A stretch of 64,000 bases of DNA, from assembly GCF_004364635.1 (NCBI RefSeq), contig NZ_SOAX01000006.1:1-64000 (forward strand), given 5' to 3'. Positions 45,418 through 55,333 of this stretch are shown here, piece after piece. The first letter of the stretch is position 1, and each line of letters starts with the position of its first letter. The stretch comes from Halospina denitrificans. Its GTDB lineage: Bacteria > Pseudomonadota > Gammaproteobacteria > Pseudomonadales > Oleiphilaceae. The translations under genes were made by a program, and so were the position numbers. The notes under the pieces are model-generated. The model saw nothing but the letters and a program-made list of their open reading frames with translations. It ran no database searches and was not told the origin of the DNA.

Positions 45418-46315
45418 AACACGCAATGAGTCATTCATTGCAGATTTCAGTGAGTCGCTCTGGCTCGAGTCGGGCCTGAGCGATCGGTCCCGGCTTTCCT
45501 ACGAAAGCGATCTGCGGCAATTCAGTCGCTGGCTGAACGAGCGTCATCCAGGGACTGAACTTGCCGGGGTGGACCGAACCTGCCTCATGGACTACCTGGC
45601 CAGTGTGCTCTCCGAGGGCGCCAGGGCCAGCACCGCAGCACGCCGCCTTTCAACCCTGAGACGCTTCTACCGCTACCTTCTGCGTGAAGGGCATATCTCA
45701 CAGGATCCTACCCTCAAGCTTGATAACCCCCGCCTGACCCGCCGTCTTCCGGACACGCTCACGGAGGCCGATATTGAGGCGCTGCTGGATTGTCCTGACA
45801 CGGATGAACCCCTGGAGCTGCGTGATCGCGCCATGATGGAGCTGCTGTATGCCTGTGGCCTGAGGGTCTCCGAGCTGGTGGCGCTGCGCATCGTCCAGGT
45901 CAACCGGCGCCAGGGCGTGGTGCGCCTGACGGGCAAGGGAAACAAGGAAAGACTGGTGCCAATGGGCGAGGAAGCCCTGGAATGGCTTGAGCAGTACCTT
46001 GAGCAGGCCCGACCCATCCTGGCTGGTGATCACGGGGGTGACGCGCTTTTCCCGGGGGCGCGCGGCGGCCACCTGACACGCCAGGCGTTCTGGTACCGGA
46101 TTCGCCAGTACGCTACCCGGGCCGGCATTAACAAGCCGCTTTCGCCGCATACACTGCGCCATGCCTTTGCGACCCACCTTCTCAATCACGGCGCGGACCT
46201 GCGCGTTGTCCAGATGCTGCTGGGGCACAGTGACCTGTCCACCACCCAGATCTACACCCATGTGGCCCGGGAACGGCTGCAGAACCTTCACAGAACCCAT
46301 CATCCGCGGGGCTAG
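45410..46315 (+). CDS. xerD: Site-specific tyrosine recombinase XerD
   Basis: 301 residues from a TTG at 45410 ([24 protein letters not shown]) with AAGGAAA before it, overlapping the rplS stop by eight bases. XerD with XerC resolves chromosome dimers at dif under FtsK control. The SAM-like N-terminal domain ([17 protein letters not shown]) and catalytic domain with R ([12 protein letters not shown]), [12 protein letters not shown] (H-x-x-R), [15 protein letters not shown] (H and Tyr nucleophile) are all intact. Followed by dsbC, a common order in Pseudomonas relatives. Confidence 0.94.
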   Translation: MAETRNESFIADFSESLWLESGLSDRSRLSYESDLRQFSRWLNERHPGTELAGVDRTCLMDYLASVLSEGARASTAARRLSTLRRFYRYLLREGHISQDPTLKLDNPRLTRRLPDTLTEADIEALLDCPDTDEPLELRDRAMMELLYACGLRVSELVALRIVQVNRRQGVVRLTGKGNKERLVPMGEEALEWLEQYLEQARPILAGDHGGDALFPGARGGHLTRQAFWYRIRQYATRAGINKPLSPHTLRHAFATHLLNHGADLRVVQMLLGHSDLSTTQIYTHVARERLQNLHRTHHPRG

Positions 46316-46387
46316 GCGGGGACAGGGCGCGTCTTTTTCGTTACCCTGTAGGCATTACCGACTGAGCTGACTGTTTCGGAGACCAAG

Positions 46388-47137
46388 ATGGCTTATTTCT
46401 GTTCTAAGCGTTCCCTGTTCCGCATCCTGCTGATCCCTTTCGCGTTTGTCCTTGCCTCATCGGTCATGGCCGAGAACGCGGAGGAGCGGATTCGCAGTGT
46501 ACTGTCCGAACAGGTCCCGCAGTTGCAGGTCAGGGAGGTTCGGGAGACGGACATGGACGATATCTATGAGGTGCGCACGGCACAGCAAACCCTCTACATG
46601 ACAGGGGACGCCAGCCATGCCTTCCTCGGGACCATGCTGCGTTTTGATGACGAGGATGGCCTCGTGAATGTCACTGAACAGGGACGTTCAGTGGAGCGCC
46701 GCGAAGCTCTCGCGTCCGTCTCCGCCGAGGACATGATCACCTTTTCGCCGGAATCGGAGGTCAAGGCGACACTCCACGTGTTCACGGACATCAACTGCGG
46801 CTATTGTCGCAAGCTGCACCGGAACATGGAGGCCATGAACAACATGGGAATCCAGGTGAACTATCTCGCCTTTCCTCGCGGAGGACCTGGAACGGAAGGG
46901 TACCGCAAGGCGATCAATGCCTGGTGCTCGGATAATCCGAAAAGCGCCATCACGCGGGCAAAACAGGGCGAGTCGATTCCGGACCGCGACTGTGACCACC
47001 CGGTGAAAGAACAGTTTGAACTCGGTCAGGCGCTGGGTGTTTCCGGGACTCCGGCGCTGATCCTCGAGAGTGGCCGGATGGTGCGTGGTTTCAGGCCGCC
47101 TCAGGCGCTTGAGAAGATCCTGGACCTGAACAGCTAA
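46388..47137 (+). CDS. dsbC: Thiol:disulfide interchange protein DsbC
   Basis: 249 residues. Signal peptide to about residue 28 (LASSVMAENAEERI); periplasmic. The N-terminal dimerisation domain (about 30-95) is followed by a thioredoxin fold with the active site INCGYCRKLH and cis-proline SGTPALILESGRMVRGF. DsbC isomerises wrong disulfides. The order xerD-dsbC-hom-thrC-recJ-prfB-lysS is conserved in pseudomonads. Confidence 0.94.
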   Translation: MAYFCSKRSLFRILLIPFAFVLASSVMAENAEERIRSVLSEQVPQLQVREVRETDMDDIYEVRTAQQTLYMTGDASHAFLGTMLRFDDEDGLVNVTEQGRSVERREALASVSAEDMITFSPESEVKATLHVFTDINCGYCRKLHRNMEAMNNMGIQVNYLAFPRGGPGTEGYRKAINAWCSDNPKSAITRAKQGESIPDRDCDHPVKEQFELGQALGVSGTPALILESGRMVRGFRPPQALEKILDLNS

Positions 47138-47176
47138 GCCTGCGATTGGATCGAGTTTTTTTTGGACCCTAAAGCG

Positions 47177-47182
47177 TATAAT
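47177..47182 (+). promoter_or_regulatory. Probable -10 box upstream of hom
   Basis: Perfect TATAAT 63 bp before the hom start, in the AT-rich gap following dsbC and just after a run of eight T residues. No clear -35 at 17 bp. Confidence 0.4.
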
Positions 47183-47244
47183 ATGCGCTTTTCTTCAGGC
47201 GTTGTGCCCATAACAAACGCGAACCGGATCATAGAGGTGCTCAG

Positions 47245-48546
47245 TTGAAGGACGTGAATATCGGAATCTGTGGCTTGGGAACCGTCGGGGGCGGAACCTG
47301 GGAAGTGCTCCAGCGCAATGCCCGACTGATTGCCGGTCGTGCTGGCTGCAACCTTAAGGTCGCCCGCGTGGCAAGCCGGCGCCCCAGGCCTGATCTTGGC
47401 CTTGGCGATACTCCGTTTTCCACCGATATTTACGATGTAATCCGTGATCCCTCCATTGATGTGGTTGTGGAGCTGATCGGTGGCTATGACGAGGCCCGCG
47501 CCCTGGTGCTTGCGGCTATTGCCGAAGGCAAGCATGTGGTAACTGCGAACAAAGCATTGATCGCGGTCTACGGCAACGAGATCTTCAACGCAGCCAGGGA
47601 AAAGAATGTCATCGTGGCCTATGAGGCGGGTGTGGCCGGTGGTATCCCGGTTATGAAGGCAATCCGTGAAGGCCTCGCTGCAAACCGGATCAACTGGCTG
47701 GCGGGCATCATCAATGGCACCGGTAACTACATTCTCACCGAGATGCGGGCGGGGCGGGCCTTCGACGAAGTGCTCAAGGAAGCCCAGGATCTTGGGTACG
47801 CGGAGGCGGACCCGACGTTCGACGTCGAAGGTACGGATGCTGCCCACAAGCTGACCATTATGGCTTCCGCGGCCTTTGGTGTGCCTCTGCAGTTTGATCG
47901 TGCCTATACCGAGGGCATCAGCAGGTTAACCCCCTATGACATCTCCCATGCCGAAGCGCTCGGGTATCGGGTCAAGCACCTGGGGATTGCGCGCTCGCGC
48001 GAGGATGGCATTGAGCTTCGGGTCCACCCCACGCTGGTCCCGGAGGGTAATCTCATCGCCAAGGTTGATGGCGTGACCAATGCCATCCTTGTGGACGGGG
48101 ACGCCGTGGGACAGACTATGTATCACGGTCCCGGCGCCGGCGACGAGGCAACGGCCTCCTCGGTGATTGCGGACCTGGTTGATGTGGCACGGGTCGTTGC
48201 GAGCGGCAGCGATCAGCGGGTTCCCTACCTTGGCTTTGAGTCGGAGGCTGTGACAGATCATCAGATCCTGTCGGCGGATGAGTTCCGCTCCGCCTATTAC
48301 CTGCGTATTCAGGCGCTCGACAAGCCCGGCGTCCTGGCCAAGATTGCGGCGATCCTGAGTGACCAGGGCATCAACATCGAATCCATCATGCAGAAGGAAT
48401 CCGAGCTTCATGATGGTCATATCCCGTTGATCCTGCTTACCCATACGGTGCTCGAAAAGCAGGTGAACAAGGCCATCTCCGAAATCGAGGCGCTGCCTGA
48501 GGTCGAAGATCAGGTTGTGCGCATCCGGGCCGAAAACTTTCTCTGA
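47245..48546 (+). CDS. hom: Homoserine dehydrogenase
   Basis: 433 residues from a TTG (MKDVNIGICGLGTVGGGTWEVL) with AGAGGTG upstream. It reduces aspartate semialdehyde to homoserine for threonine and methionine. NAD(P) motif GICGLGTVGGGT, VTANKALIA, and the catalytic core AGVAGGIPVMKAIREGLAANRINWLAGIINGTGNYILTEM with EADPTFDVEGTDAAHKL. A C-terminal ACT domain (about 350-430; LRIQALDKPGVLAKIAAILSDQGINIESIMQKE) gives threonine feedback. thrC follows 22 bp after its stop. Confidence 0.96.
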   Translation: MKDVNIGICGLGTVGGGTWEVLQRNARLIAGRAGCNLKVARVASRRPRPDLGLGDTPFSTDIYDVIRDPSIDVVVELIGGYDEARALVLAAIAEGKHVVTANKALIAVYGNEIFNAAREKNVIVAYEAGVAGGIPVMKAIREGLAANRINWLAGIINGTGNYILTEMRAGRAFDEVLKEAQDLGYAEADPTFDVEGTDAAHKLTIMASAAFGVPLQFDRAYTEGISRLTPYDISHAEALGYRVKHLGIARSREDGIELRVHPTLVPEGNLIAKVDGVTNAILVDGDAVGQTMYHGPGAGDEATASSVIADLVDVARVVASGSDQRVPYLGFESEAVTDHQILSADEFRSAYYLRIQALDKPGVLAKIAAILSDQGINIESIMQKESELHDGHIPLILLTHTVLEKQVNKAISEIEALPEVEDQVVRIRAENFL

Positions 48547-48568
48547 ATTCTGACGACAGGATTGACCC

Positions 48569-49975
48569 TTGAGATACATCAGTACCCGTGGCAAGGCCCC
48601 AGCGCTTGATTTTGAAGAAGTCCTCCTGACGGGGCTGGCCACCGACGGTGGCCTCTATGTACCGGAAACGCTGCCGCGCTATACGCCGGAAGAGCTGATG
48701 GCGCTTCGCGGCCTGCCCTATGATGAGCTGGCGTGCCGGGTGATGTTTCCCTTTGTGGAAGGGTCGATTCCGGAGAGCGATTTCAGGGCCATGGTCCGGG
48801 AGACCTATGCCGGATTCACGCACCGGGCCGTGGCGCCCATGGTGCAGCTCGACGCCAACGAGTGGGTAATGGAGCTGTTCCGTGGCCCGACCCTGGCGTT
48901 CAAGGACTTTGCACTGCAGCTTCTGGGTCGCCTGCTCGACTATTTCCTGGAGAAGCGCAACCAGCACGTGGTGATTCTCGGGGCAACTTCCGGGGATACC
49001 GGATCGGCTGCCATTGAGGGATGTCGCCACTCCAGTCATGTGGACATCTTCATACTGCATCCCCATGAGCGCGTCTCCGAGGTGCAGCGCCGCCAGATGA
49101 CCACGGTCCACAGCGACAACGTCCATAACATCGCGGTCACGGGTAACTTTGACGACTGCCAGAAGATGGTCAAGGCCAGCTTCGGCGACCAGTCCTTCCT
49201 GGGCGGCAAGACGTCGCTGGTGGCGGTGAACTCAATCAACTGGGCCCGGATCATGGCCCAGATTGTGTATTACATCTACGCCTCCCTGGCCCTGGGCGGA
49301 CCGCATCGCAGCCTGGCGTTCTCGGTACCCACGGGCAACTTCGGTGATATCTTTGCCGGCTACCTGGCGCGGGAGATGGGGCTGCCGATTCAGCAGCTGG
49401 TGGTCGCCACCAACCAGAACGACATCCTGCACCGGTTCATCAGCCAGAACCAGTATGAGCCGGGCAAACTCCAGCACACCCTGTCGCCGAGCATGGACAT
49501 TACCATCTCCAGCAACTTCGAGCGTCTGCTTTTTGACCTCTACGGTCGGGACAGCTCCGGTGTGGTGGATTTCCTGGAAGCGGCCTCCCATGGCGCTGTA
49601 CAGCTCGAGGAGACCCGCTGGCAGGGCGCAAGGAAACTGTTCGACAGCTTCTCAGTTAATGACCAGCGCACCTGTGAGGTGATTGGTGAGGTCTACGGCG
49701 AGACCGGGTACCTGCTGGATCCGCATACCGCCATTGGCGTCGAGTCGGCTCGCCGCTGCCGCCGGGATGTGACGGTGCCGATGGTGACCATGGGGACGGC
49801 CCATCCGGCCAAGTTCCCCGAGGCGGTATCCCGCTCCGGTGTGGGCGTGGAGGCCAGCCTCCCAGACCATCTCTCCGACCTTCTGGAACGGGAGGAGCGG
49901 TTTACGGTGCTCAACAACGATCTTGCCGAGATCCAGGATTTCATGGCCCGTAACTGGAAATTCGCCGAAGACTGA
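48569..49975 (+). CDS. thrC: Threonine synthase
   Basis: 468 residues from a TTG (MRYISTRGKAPALDFEEVLLTGLATDGGLYVPE) with CAGGA before it. A PLP enzyme converting O-phosphohomoserine to threonine. The PLP lysine lies in FRGPTLAFKDFALQLLGRLLDYFL; LGATSGDTGSAAIEGCR binds phosphate. The length is that of the fungal/gamma type. Second gene of the hom-thrC unit. Confidence 0.96.
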   Translation: MRYISTRGKAPALDFEEVLLTGLATDGGLYVPETLPRYTPEELMALRGLPYDELACRVMFPFVEGSIPESDFRAMVRETYAGFTHRAVAPMVQLDANEWVMELFRGPTLAFKDFALQLLGRLLDYFLEKRNQHVVILGATSGDTGSAAIEGCRHSSHVDIFILHPHERVSEVQRRQMTTVHSDNVHNIAVTGNFDDCQKMVKASFGDQSFLGGKTSLVAVNSINWARIMAQIVYYIYASLALGGPHRSLAFSVPTGNFGDIFAGYLAREMGLPIQQLVVATNQNDILHRFISQNQYEPGKLQHTLSPSMDITISSNFERLLFDLYGRDSSGVVDFLEAASHGAVQLEETRWQGARKLFDSFSVNDQRTCEVIGEVYGETGYLLDPHTAIGVESARRCRRDVTVPMVTMGTAHPAKFPEAVSRSGVGVEASLPDHLSDLLEREERFTVLNNDLAEIQDFMARNWKFAED

Positions 49976-49990
49976 TTACGGCAGAAGCTG

Positions 49991-51718
49991 ATGCGCAAGA
50001 CCCTTGTTCCCCGTTCGGTACCGCCGGAGGCGCTTGCCGGAGAGGATCTGCACCCGCTCCTGCGTCGCCTCTATGCCGCACGGGGTATCACGTCCGCCTC
50101 GGAGCTGAACTACCAGCTCGGCGCCCTGGCTCATCCCCAGCAGCTCCGTGATGTTGACCGTGCCGCCCGTTACCTTATGGGTGCCATTGAAGCCGGCCAG
50201 CGAATCCTGGTGGTCGGCGATTTCGACGCCGACGGAGCGACCAGCACCGCCGTCTCGATCCTGGGGCTCGGGATGCTTGGCGCCCGTCACCTGGATTACC
50301 GCGTTCCCAGCCGCTTCACGGACGGCTATGGACTGACACCCGGGATCATCGACAGCCTGCGGGATGAAGGCCGTCTTCCGGACCTGCTGCTAACCGTCGA
50401 CAATGGCATTTCCGCCCACGAGGGCGTCACGGCAGCGCGCGAAGCCGGCATTGAAGTGGTGGTGACCGATCACCACCTGCCGGGCGAAGCCCTTCCCGAC
50501 GCCAGCGCTATCGTAAATCCGAACCAGCCCGGGTGCGAGTTCCCTTCATCCGGAACCGCCGGCGTTGCCGTGGTGTTCTATGTGCTCAGCGCCCTGCGGA
50601 GCCTGCAGCGGGATGCCGGATGGTTCGGGGAAAAGGAACCATCGCTTGGCGCACTCCTGGATCTGGTTGCCCTTGGCACTGTAGCCGATGTGGTACCACT
50701 GGATCACAACAACCGCGTCCTGGTGGAGCAGGGCCTGAAACGAATCCGGGCGAGGCGTATGCGCCCCGGCATCCGGGCACTCCTGGATATTGCCGGACGT
50801 GACCCTGAAACCATCCAGGCCTCGGACCTCGGATTCACCGTCGGCCCACGCCTGAATGCCGCAGGCCGGCTGGACGACATGTCCGTGGGCATCGAATGCC
50901 TGCTGGCCGAAGAGGAACACCGGGCCTACGAACTGGCCCGCGAGCTGGACGCCCTCAACCGTGAACGCCGCTCCATCGAAACCGGCATGAAAGAAGAAGC
51001 GGAAAAAGCCGTGGAAACCCTGTCGCTGGACGGCGACGAACTCCCGGGCGCCCTCTGCCTGTTCGACGAAACCTGGCACCAGGGCGTAATCGGCCTCCTA
51101 GCCTCGCGTCTGAAAGAAAAATTCCATCGCCCCGTCATCGCCTTCGCCCTCGACGACGACGGCGACCTCAAAGGCTCCGCCCGCTCCATCCCCGGCCTCC
51201 ACATCCGCGATCTCCTGGCCACCCTCGACACCCGAGAGCCTGGACTACTGACCCGTTACGGCGGCCACGCCATGGCCGCAGGCATGTCACTCGCCCGCAA
51301 CCAACTCGACCGCTTCCGCTCGACACTGAACACCCTGATCGAGGAACGCACCGAACCCGAACTCTTCGCCCCGGAAATCCACACCGACGGCGAACTCGAA
51401 CCCGACCACATGACCCTCGACACCGCCCGCCTGATCGCCAGCGCCGGCCCCTGGGGGCAGGGCTTCCCGGAGCCGGTTTTCAGCGGCGACTTCCGTCTCG
51501 TCGAGCAACGCGTTGTGGGTGAGCGCCACCTCAAGGTCCTGATTCAGGTGCCCGGGGTAGACCGTCTGGTGGACGGCATTGCTTTCAACGTGGATACCAC
51601 CGTGTGGCCAACTCGGGGTGAGTGGGCGCGTTTGGCGTATCAGTTGGACGTAAATCGGTACAAGGGCAGAGAGCGGTTGCAGTTCAGGGTGATCTACCTC
51701 GAAGCCTTGGGTGAATGA
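49991..51718 (+). CDS. recJ: Single-stranded-DNA-specific exonuclease RecJ
   Basis: 575 residues, standard RecJ. 5'-3' ssDNA exonuclease in RecF-pathway and mismatch repair. DHH phosphoesterase motifs: LVVGDFDADGATSTA, TVDNGISAHEGV, VVTDHHLPGE, and DHHA1 with GSARSIPGLHIRDLLATLD, RYGGHAMAAGMSL; an OB fold ends the protein. The stop (51716-51718) is inside the left arm of the palindromic element. Base use switches within the gene: about 51120-51420 is strongly C-rich, while 51540-51718 is G-rich. Confidence 0.96.
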   Translation: MRKTLVPRSVPPEALAGEDLHPLLRRLYAARGITSASELNYQLGALAHPQQLRDVDRAARYLMGAIEAGQRILVVGDFDADGATSTAVSILGLGMLGARHLDYRVPSRFTDGYGLTPGIIDSLRDEGRLPDLLLTVDNGISAHEGVTAAREAGIEVVVTDHHLPGEALPDASAIVNPNQPGCEFPSSGTAGVAVVFYVLSALRSLQRDAGWFGEKEPSLGALLDLVALGTVADVVPLDHNNRVLVEQGLKRIRARRMRPGIRALLDIAGRDPETIQASDLGFTVGPRLNAAGRLDDMSVGIECLLAEEEHRAYELARELDALNRERRSIETGMKEEAEKAVETLSLDGDELPGALCLFDETWHQGVIGLLASRLKEKFHRPVIAFALDDDGDLKGSARSIPGLHIRDLLATLDTREPGLLTRYGGHAMAAGMSLARNQLDRFRSTLNTLIEERTEPELFAPEIHTDGELEPDHMTLDTARLIASAGPWGQGFPEPVFSGDFRLVEQRVVGERHLKVLIQVPGVDRLVDGIAFNVDTTVWPTRGEWARLAYQLDVNRYKGRERLQFRVIYLEALGE

Positions 51719-51847
51719 GCTGTCAGAGGGGATCGGGAGCCTTATCCGGGAAGCTCCGGAGCCATGGATGGCGGAGGGCAGCGTACATGGAAGTATTCAC
51801 AGCGATTCCCGGATAAGGCTCCCGATCCCCTCTGACAGCTCATTCAC
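51711..51847 (+). repeat. Palindromic loop element, copy 3 (42-bp arms, 53-nt core)
   Basis: Arms 51711-51752 and 51806-51847 are perfect reverse complements (42 bp). The 53-nt core (51753-51805) shares its first 30 nt with the copies at 4356 and 14507 but differs more in its second half. The bases flanking the shared CCGGGAA differ from the other copies (TAT instead of TTT) and the partner arm carries the matching change (ATA), a compensatory pair. The left arm contains the recJ stop codon. Confidence 0.9.
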
Positions 51848-51930
51848 TACTCCCGCGTGTTCATGAGAACACTGATCCGTTAAAATGCCCCATTCATTAT
51901 CACCAGCCGCATAGAAGAAGGTAGTCAGGC

Positions 51931-53026
51931 ATGGAAACCAATCCCATCGTTCAGACCATTCGTGACCTGGAAGCGCGCACTGAAGCGCTTAGGGGGTATC
52001 TTTGACTACGACACCAAGAAAGAACGACTGACCGAAGTCGAACGCGAACTCGAACAGCCCGAAGTCTGGAACGACCCCGAACGCGCCCAGAACCTGAACA
52101 AGGAACAGTCCCGGCTGAACGGCATCATCGCCACCCTGGACAAGCTCACCAGCGGCATCCGCGATGCCGAAGAACTGCTGGAAATGGCCGAGGCGGAAGA
52201 AGACCAGGGTGCTGCCGACGAAGTCACCAGCGAACTTGAGAAAATGCAGGCTGAACTTGAGACCCTCGAGTTCCGCCGCATGTTCTCCGAAGACATGGAC
52301 GAGAACAACTGCTACCTGGACATCCAGTCCGGATCCGGCGGCACCGAGGCGCAGGACTGGGCCAACATGCTGCTGCGCATGTACCTGCGCTGGGCCGAGG
52401 CCAAGGGCTTCAAGGCCGAAGTGGTGGAAGCCCAGGACGGCGATGTCGCCGGGCTCAAGAGTGCCACCGTGAAGATCGAGGGCGAGTACGCCTTCGGCTG
52501 GCTGCGGACCGAGACCGGCGTGCACCGCCTGGTGCGCAAGTCGCCCTTTGATTCCGGCAGCCGCCGGCATACGTCCTTTGCGTCTGTTTTTGTATCGCCC
52601 GAGATTGATGACAACATCCAGATCGAGATTGACCCATCCGATCTGCGGGTGGATGTCTACCGCGCCTCCGGCGCCGGTGGTCAGCACGTCAACACCACCG
52701 AATCCGCCGTGCGGCTGACGCACCAGCCCACCGGCATTGTGGTGGCCAACCAGAGCGGACGCTCCCAGCACTCCAACAAGGACCAGGCCATGAAGCAGCT
52801 GCGGGCCAAGCTCTACGAGCTCGAGCTGCAGAAGCGCAACGAGGAAAAACAGGCCAAGGAAGAGAACAAGTCCGATATCGGCTGGGGCAGCCAGATCCGC
52901 TCCTATGTACTGGACGACCAGCGCATCAAGGATCTGCGCACACGCGTGGAAACCAGTAATACCCAGGCCGTCCTTGACGGGTCCCTGGACCAGTTCATCG
53001 TTGCCAGTCTCAAGCAGGGACTCTAA
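51931..53026 (+). CDS. prfB: Peptide chain release factor 2, with programmed +1 frameshift
   Basis: 364 residues after frameshifting. The first frame starts at the ATG 51931 and reads 24 codons ([24 protein letters not shown]) to an in-frame TGA at 52003-52005. The context AGGGGGTATCTTTGAC is the classic RF2 slip site: internal Shine-Dalgarno AGGGGG, slippery CTT, stop TGA, C. Ribosomes shift +1 and continue at GAC (52004). RF2 recognises UGA/UAA, so low RF2 favours the shift. SPF selectivity motif ([14 protein letters not shown]) and GGQ ([17 protein letters not shown]) are intact. lysS follows by 20 bp. Confidence 0.97.
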
Positions 53027-53046
53027 CCGGGAGAATCAACCGCACC

Positions 53047-54564
53047 ATGACGGATAACACCGACGCCCCCCAATCCCAGGACGAAAACCGGCTGATTGCC
53101 GAGCGCCGTTCCAAGCTCCAGCAACGGCGCGAGTCCGCGGAGATCCCGTTTCCCAATGACTTCCGCCGGGACAGCACGGCGGCCGAGCTGGAATCGAAAT
53201 ACGGTGATTACAGCAAGGAAGAACTCGCCGAGCTGAACCAGACGGTGGCCGTTGCCGGGCGTATGATGCTCGATCGCAAGGCGTTCAAGGTCCTGCAGGA
53301 CATGACCGGCCGTATCCAGATCTACGCGGACAAGGCCGTCCAGCAGGAGACGCGGGACTGGGATCTTGGTGACATCGTTGGTGTTCGCGGCACCCTCTCG
53401 AAGTCCGGCATGGGCGATCTCTTCGTGGTCATGGAGGAATACGTGCTCCTGACCAAGTCCCTGCGCCCGCTCCCGGAAAAGCACAAGGGGCTGGTGGATC
53501 CGGAGCAGCGCTACCGGCGCCGCTACGTGGATCTCATCATGAACGAGGAGACCCGCAGAACCTTCCAGGCACGCGCCAAGGTGGTCAACGGCATGCGCCA
53601 TTACCTGACCACCCGGGATTTCATCGAGGCGGAGACGCCCATGCTCCAGGTAATTCCGGGCGGTGCCACGGCACGACCCTTTATCACCCATCACAACGCG
53701 CTGGACATCGACATGTACCTGCGGGTGGCCCCGGAGCTTTATCTCAAGCGGCTGGTGGTGGGCGGTTTCGAGAAGGTCTTCGAGATTAACCGTAACTTCC
53801 GGAACGAGGGGCTGTCCACGCGCCACAACCCGGAATTCACCATGCTCGAGTTCTACCAGGCCTACGCGGACTACCATGATCTGATGGACCTCACAGAGAC
53901 CCTGCTGCGGCGCCTGGCCGAGGACGTCTGCGGCACCCCGCAGGTCACGAACACGGTCCGCGATGCGGATGGGGAAGTGACCGAGAGCATTACCTACGAC
54001 TTCGGCAAGGCCTTTGAGCGCATGACCGTCAAGGAGGCAATCCTGGCGCATAATCCGGATCTGGACGCCGCGGCTCTTGAGGACCGCGACAGCGCGAAGA
54101 AAGTGGCCGAAGCTCTGCGGATTGAGGTGAAGGATTCCTGGGGGCTGGGCCGTATCCAGACCGAGATCTTCGAGGAGACGGCAGAGCACAGATTGGTCCA
54201 GCCGACCTTCATTACCCGCTACCCCACGGAAGTCTCGCCCCTGGCGCGCCGTTGCGATGACGACGCCTCGGTGACCGAGCGCTTCGAGCTCTTCGTCGGT
54301 GGCCGGGAAATTGCCAACGGTTTCTCCGAGCTCAACGACGCCGAAGACCAGGCAGCCCGGTTCCGGGAACAGGCAGAGGAAAAATCCGCGGGTGATGACG
54401 AGGCCATGTTCTATGACGAGGACTACATCACCGCTCTGGAATACGGTTTGCCGCCGACAGCGGGCGAAGGCATCGGCATCGACCGTCTTGTAATGCTGCT
54501 GACGGACTCGCCCTCGATCCGTGACGTGATCCTGTTCCCCGCCATGAGACCGGAAAAAGGCTGA
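53047..54564 (+). CDS. lysS: Lysyl-tRNA synthetase, class II
   Basis: 505 residues. Anticodon-binding OB fold (about 65-150; [27 protein letters not shown]), then the class II core: motif 1 [18 protein letters not shown]...FIEAETPML, motif 2 [32 protein letters not shown], motif 3 [31 protein letters not shown]. prfB-lysS is a conserved pair. Codons are regular throughout. Confidence 0.98.
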   Translation: MTDNTDAPQSQDENRLIAERRSKLQQRRESAEIPFPNDFRRDSTAAELESKYGDYSKEELAELNQTVAVAGRMMLDRKAFKVLQDMTGRIQIYADKAVQQETRDWDLGDIVGVRGTLSKSGMGDLFVVMEEYVLLTKSLRPLPEKHKGLVDPEQRYRRRYVDLIMNEETRRTFQARAKVVNGMRHYLTTRDFIEAETPMLQVIPGGATARPFITHHNALDIDMYLRVAPELYLKRLVVGGFEKVFEINRNFRNEGLSTRHNPEFTMLEFYQAYADYHDLMDLTETLLRRLAEDVCGTPQVTNTVRDADGEVTESITYDFGKAFERMTVKEAILAHNPDLDAAALEDRDSAKKVAEALRIEVKDSWGLGRIQTEIFEETAEHRLVQPTFITRYPTEVSPLARRCDDDASVTERFELFVGGREIANGFSELNDAEDQAARFREQAEEKSAGDDEAMFYDEDYITALEYGLPPTAGEGIGIDRLVMLLTDSPSIRDVILFPAMRPEKG

Positions 54565-54570
54565 ATCGTC

Positions 54571-55311
54571 ATGCATCCGGCCACGGAAGCGCTGCTTGGA
54601 CAGCTCAAGCCCGACAACGGCTGGCGTGAACGGTTGGAGCCGGAATTCTCCCAGCCGTACATGGAATCGCTGGGGGAATTTCTCGCCGCCGAGGAGAAGG
54701 CGGGGAAAACCATCTTTCCCAAGGCGGCCCACTGCTTCAATGCCCTGAACACCACCGGCTTCGAGGATGTCTCGGTGGTGATCCTGGGGCAGGATCCTTA
54801 CCACGGTCCGGGCCAGGCCCACGGGCTCTGCTTCAGTGTCCGTCCGGGCGTGGATGTGCCGCCGTCACTGGTGAACATCTTCAAGGAACTGAACCAGGAT
54901 CTCGGCACCCCGATACCGGATCACGGCTGCCTCCAGCCCTGGGCGGAGCAGGGGGTTCTGCTTCTCAACAGCGTATTGACGGTGAGCCAGGGCAATGCCG
55001 GTTCCCATCGTGGCCAGGGTTGGGAGACCTTTACCGACCGCGTGATCCGTTACCTCAATGATGAGCGGGAATCAGTGGTCTTCCTGCTGTGGGGAAGCTA
55101 CGCGCAGAAGAAGGGCAGTTTTATTGACCGCAACCGGCACCTGGTCCTTGAGGGCCCGCATCCTTCACCGCTGTCCGCGTACCGGGGCTTCTTCGGCGGG
55201 CGTTATTTCTCCCGTGCCAACGAGTGGCTGGCGGAAAAGGGACTGCACCAGGTTGAATGGGGGCTGCCGGACCAGAAGACCCTGATCGAGCGCTATCGCC
55301 GCCAGGGGTAG
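54571..55311 (+). CDS. ung: Uracil-DNA glycosylase, family 1
   Basis: 246 residues, 6 bp after lysS. It removes uracil from DNA. The water-activating loop [22 protein letters not shown], uracil-binding [11 protein letters not shown] and the DNA-intercalating [14 protein letters not shown] are intact. Converges on ygfZ with a 22-bp gap and no evident terminator hairpin. Confidence 0.96.
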   Translation: MHPATEALLGQLKPDNGWRERLEPEFSQPYMESLGEFLAAEEKAGKTIFPKAAHCFNALNTTGFEDVSVVILGQDPYHGPGQAHGLCFSVRPGVDVPPSLVNIFKELNQDLGTPIPDHGCLQPWAEQGVLLLNSVLTVSQGNAGSHRGQGWETFTDRVIRYLNDERESVVFLLWGSYAQKKGSFIDRNRHLVLEGPHPSPLSAYRGFFGGRYFSRANEWLAEKGLHQVEWGLPDQKTLIERYRRQG

Positions 55312-55333
55312 GTCGGCAGCGGCCCATTTTCCA

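Noticed and set aside
47138-47244. Threonine-type leader-peptide attenuator before hom
   Set aside because: No small open frame rich in Thr/Ile codons and no terminator hairpin is visible; only an AT-rich stretch with a TATAAT box.
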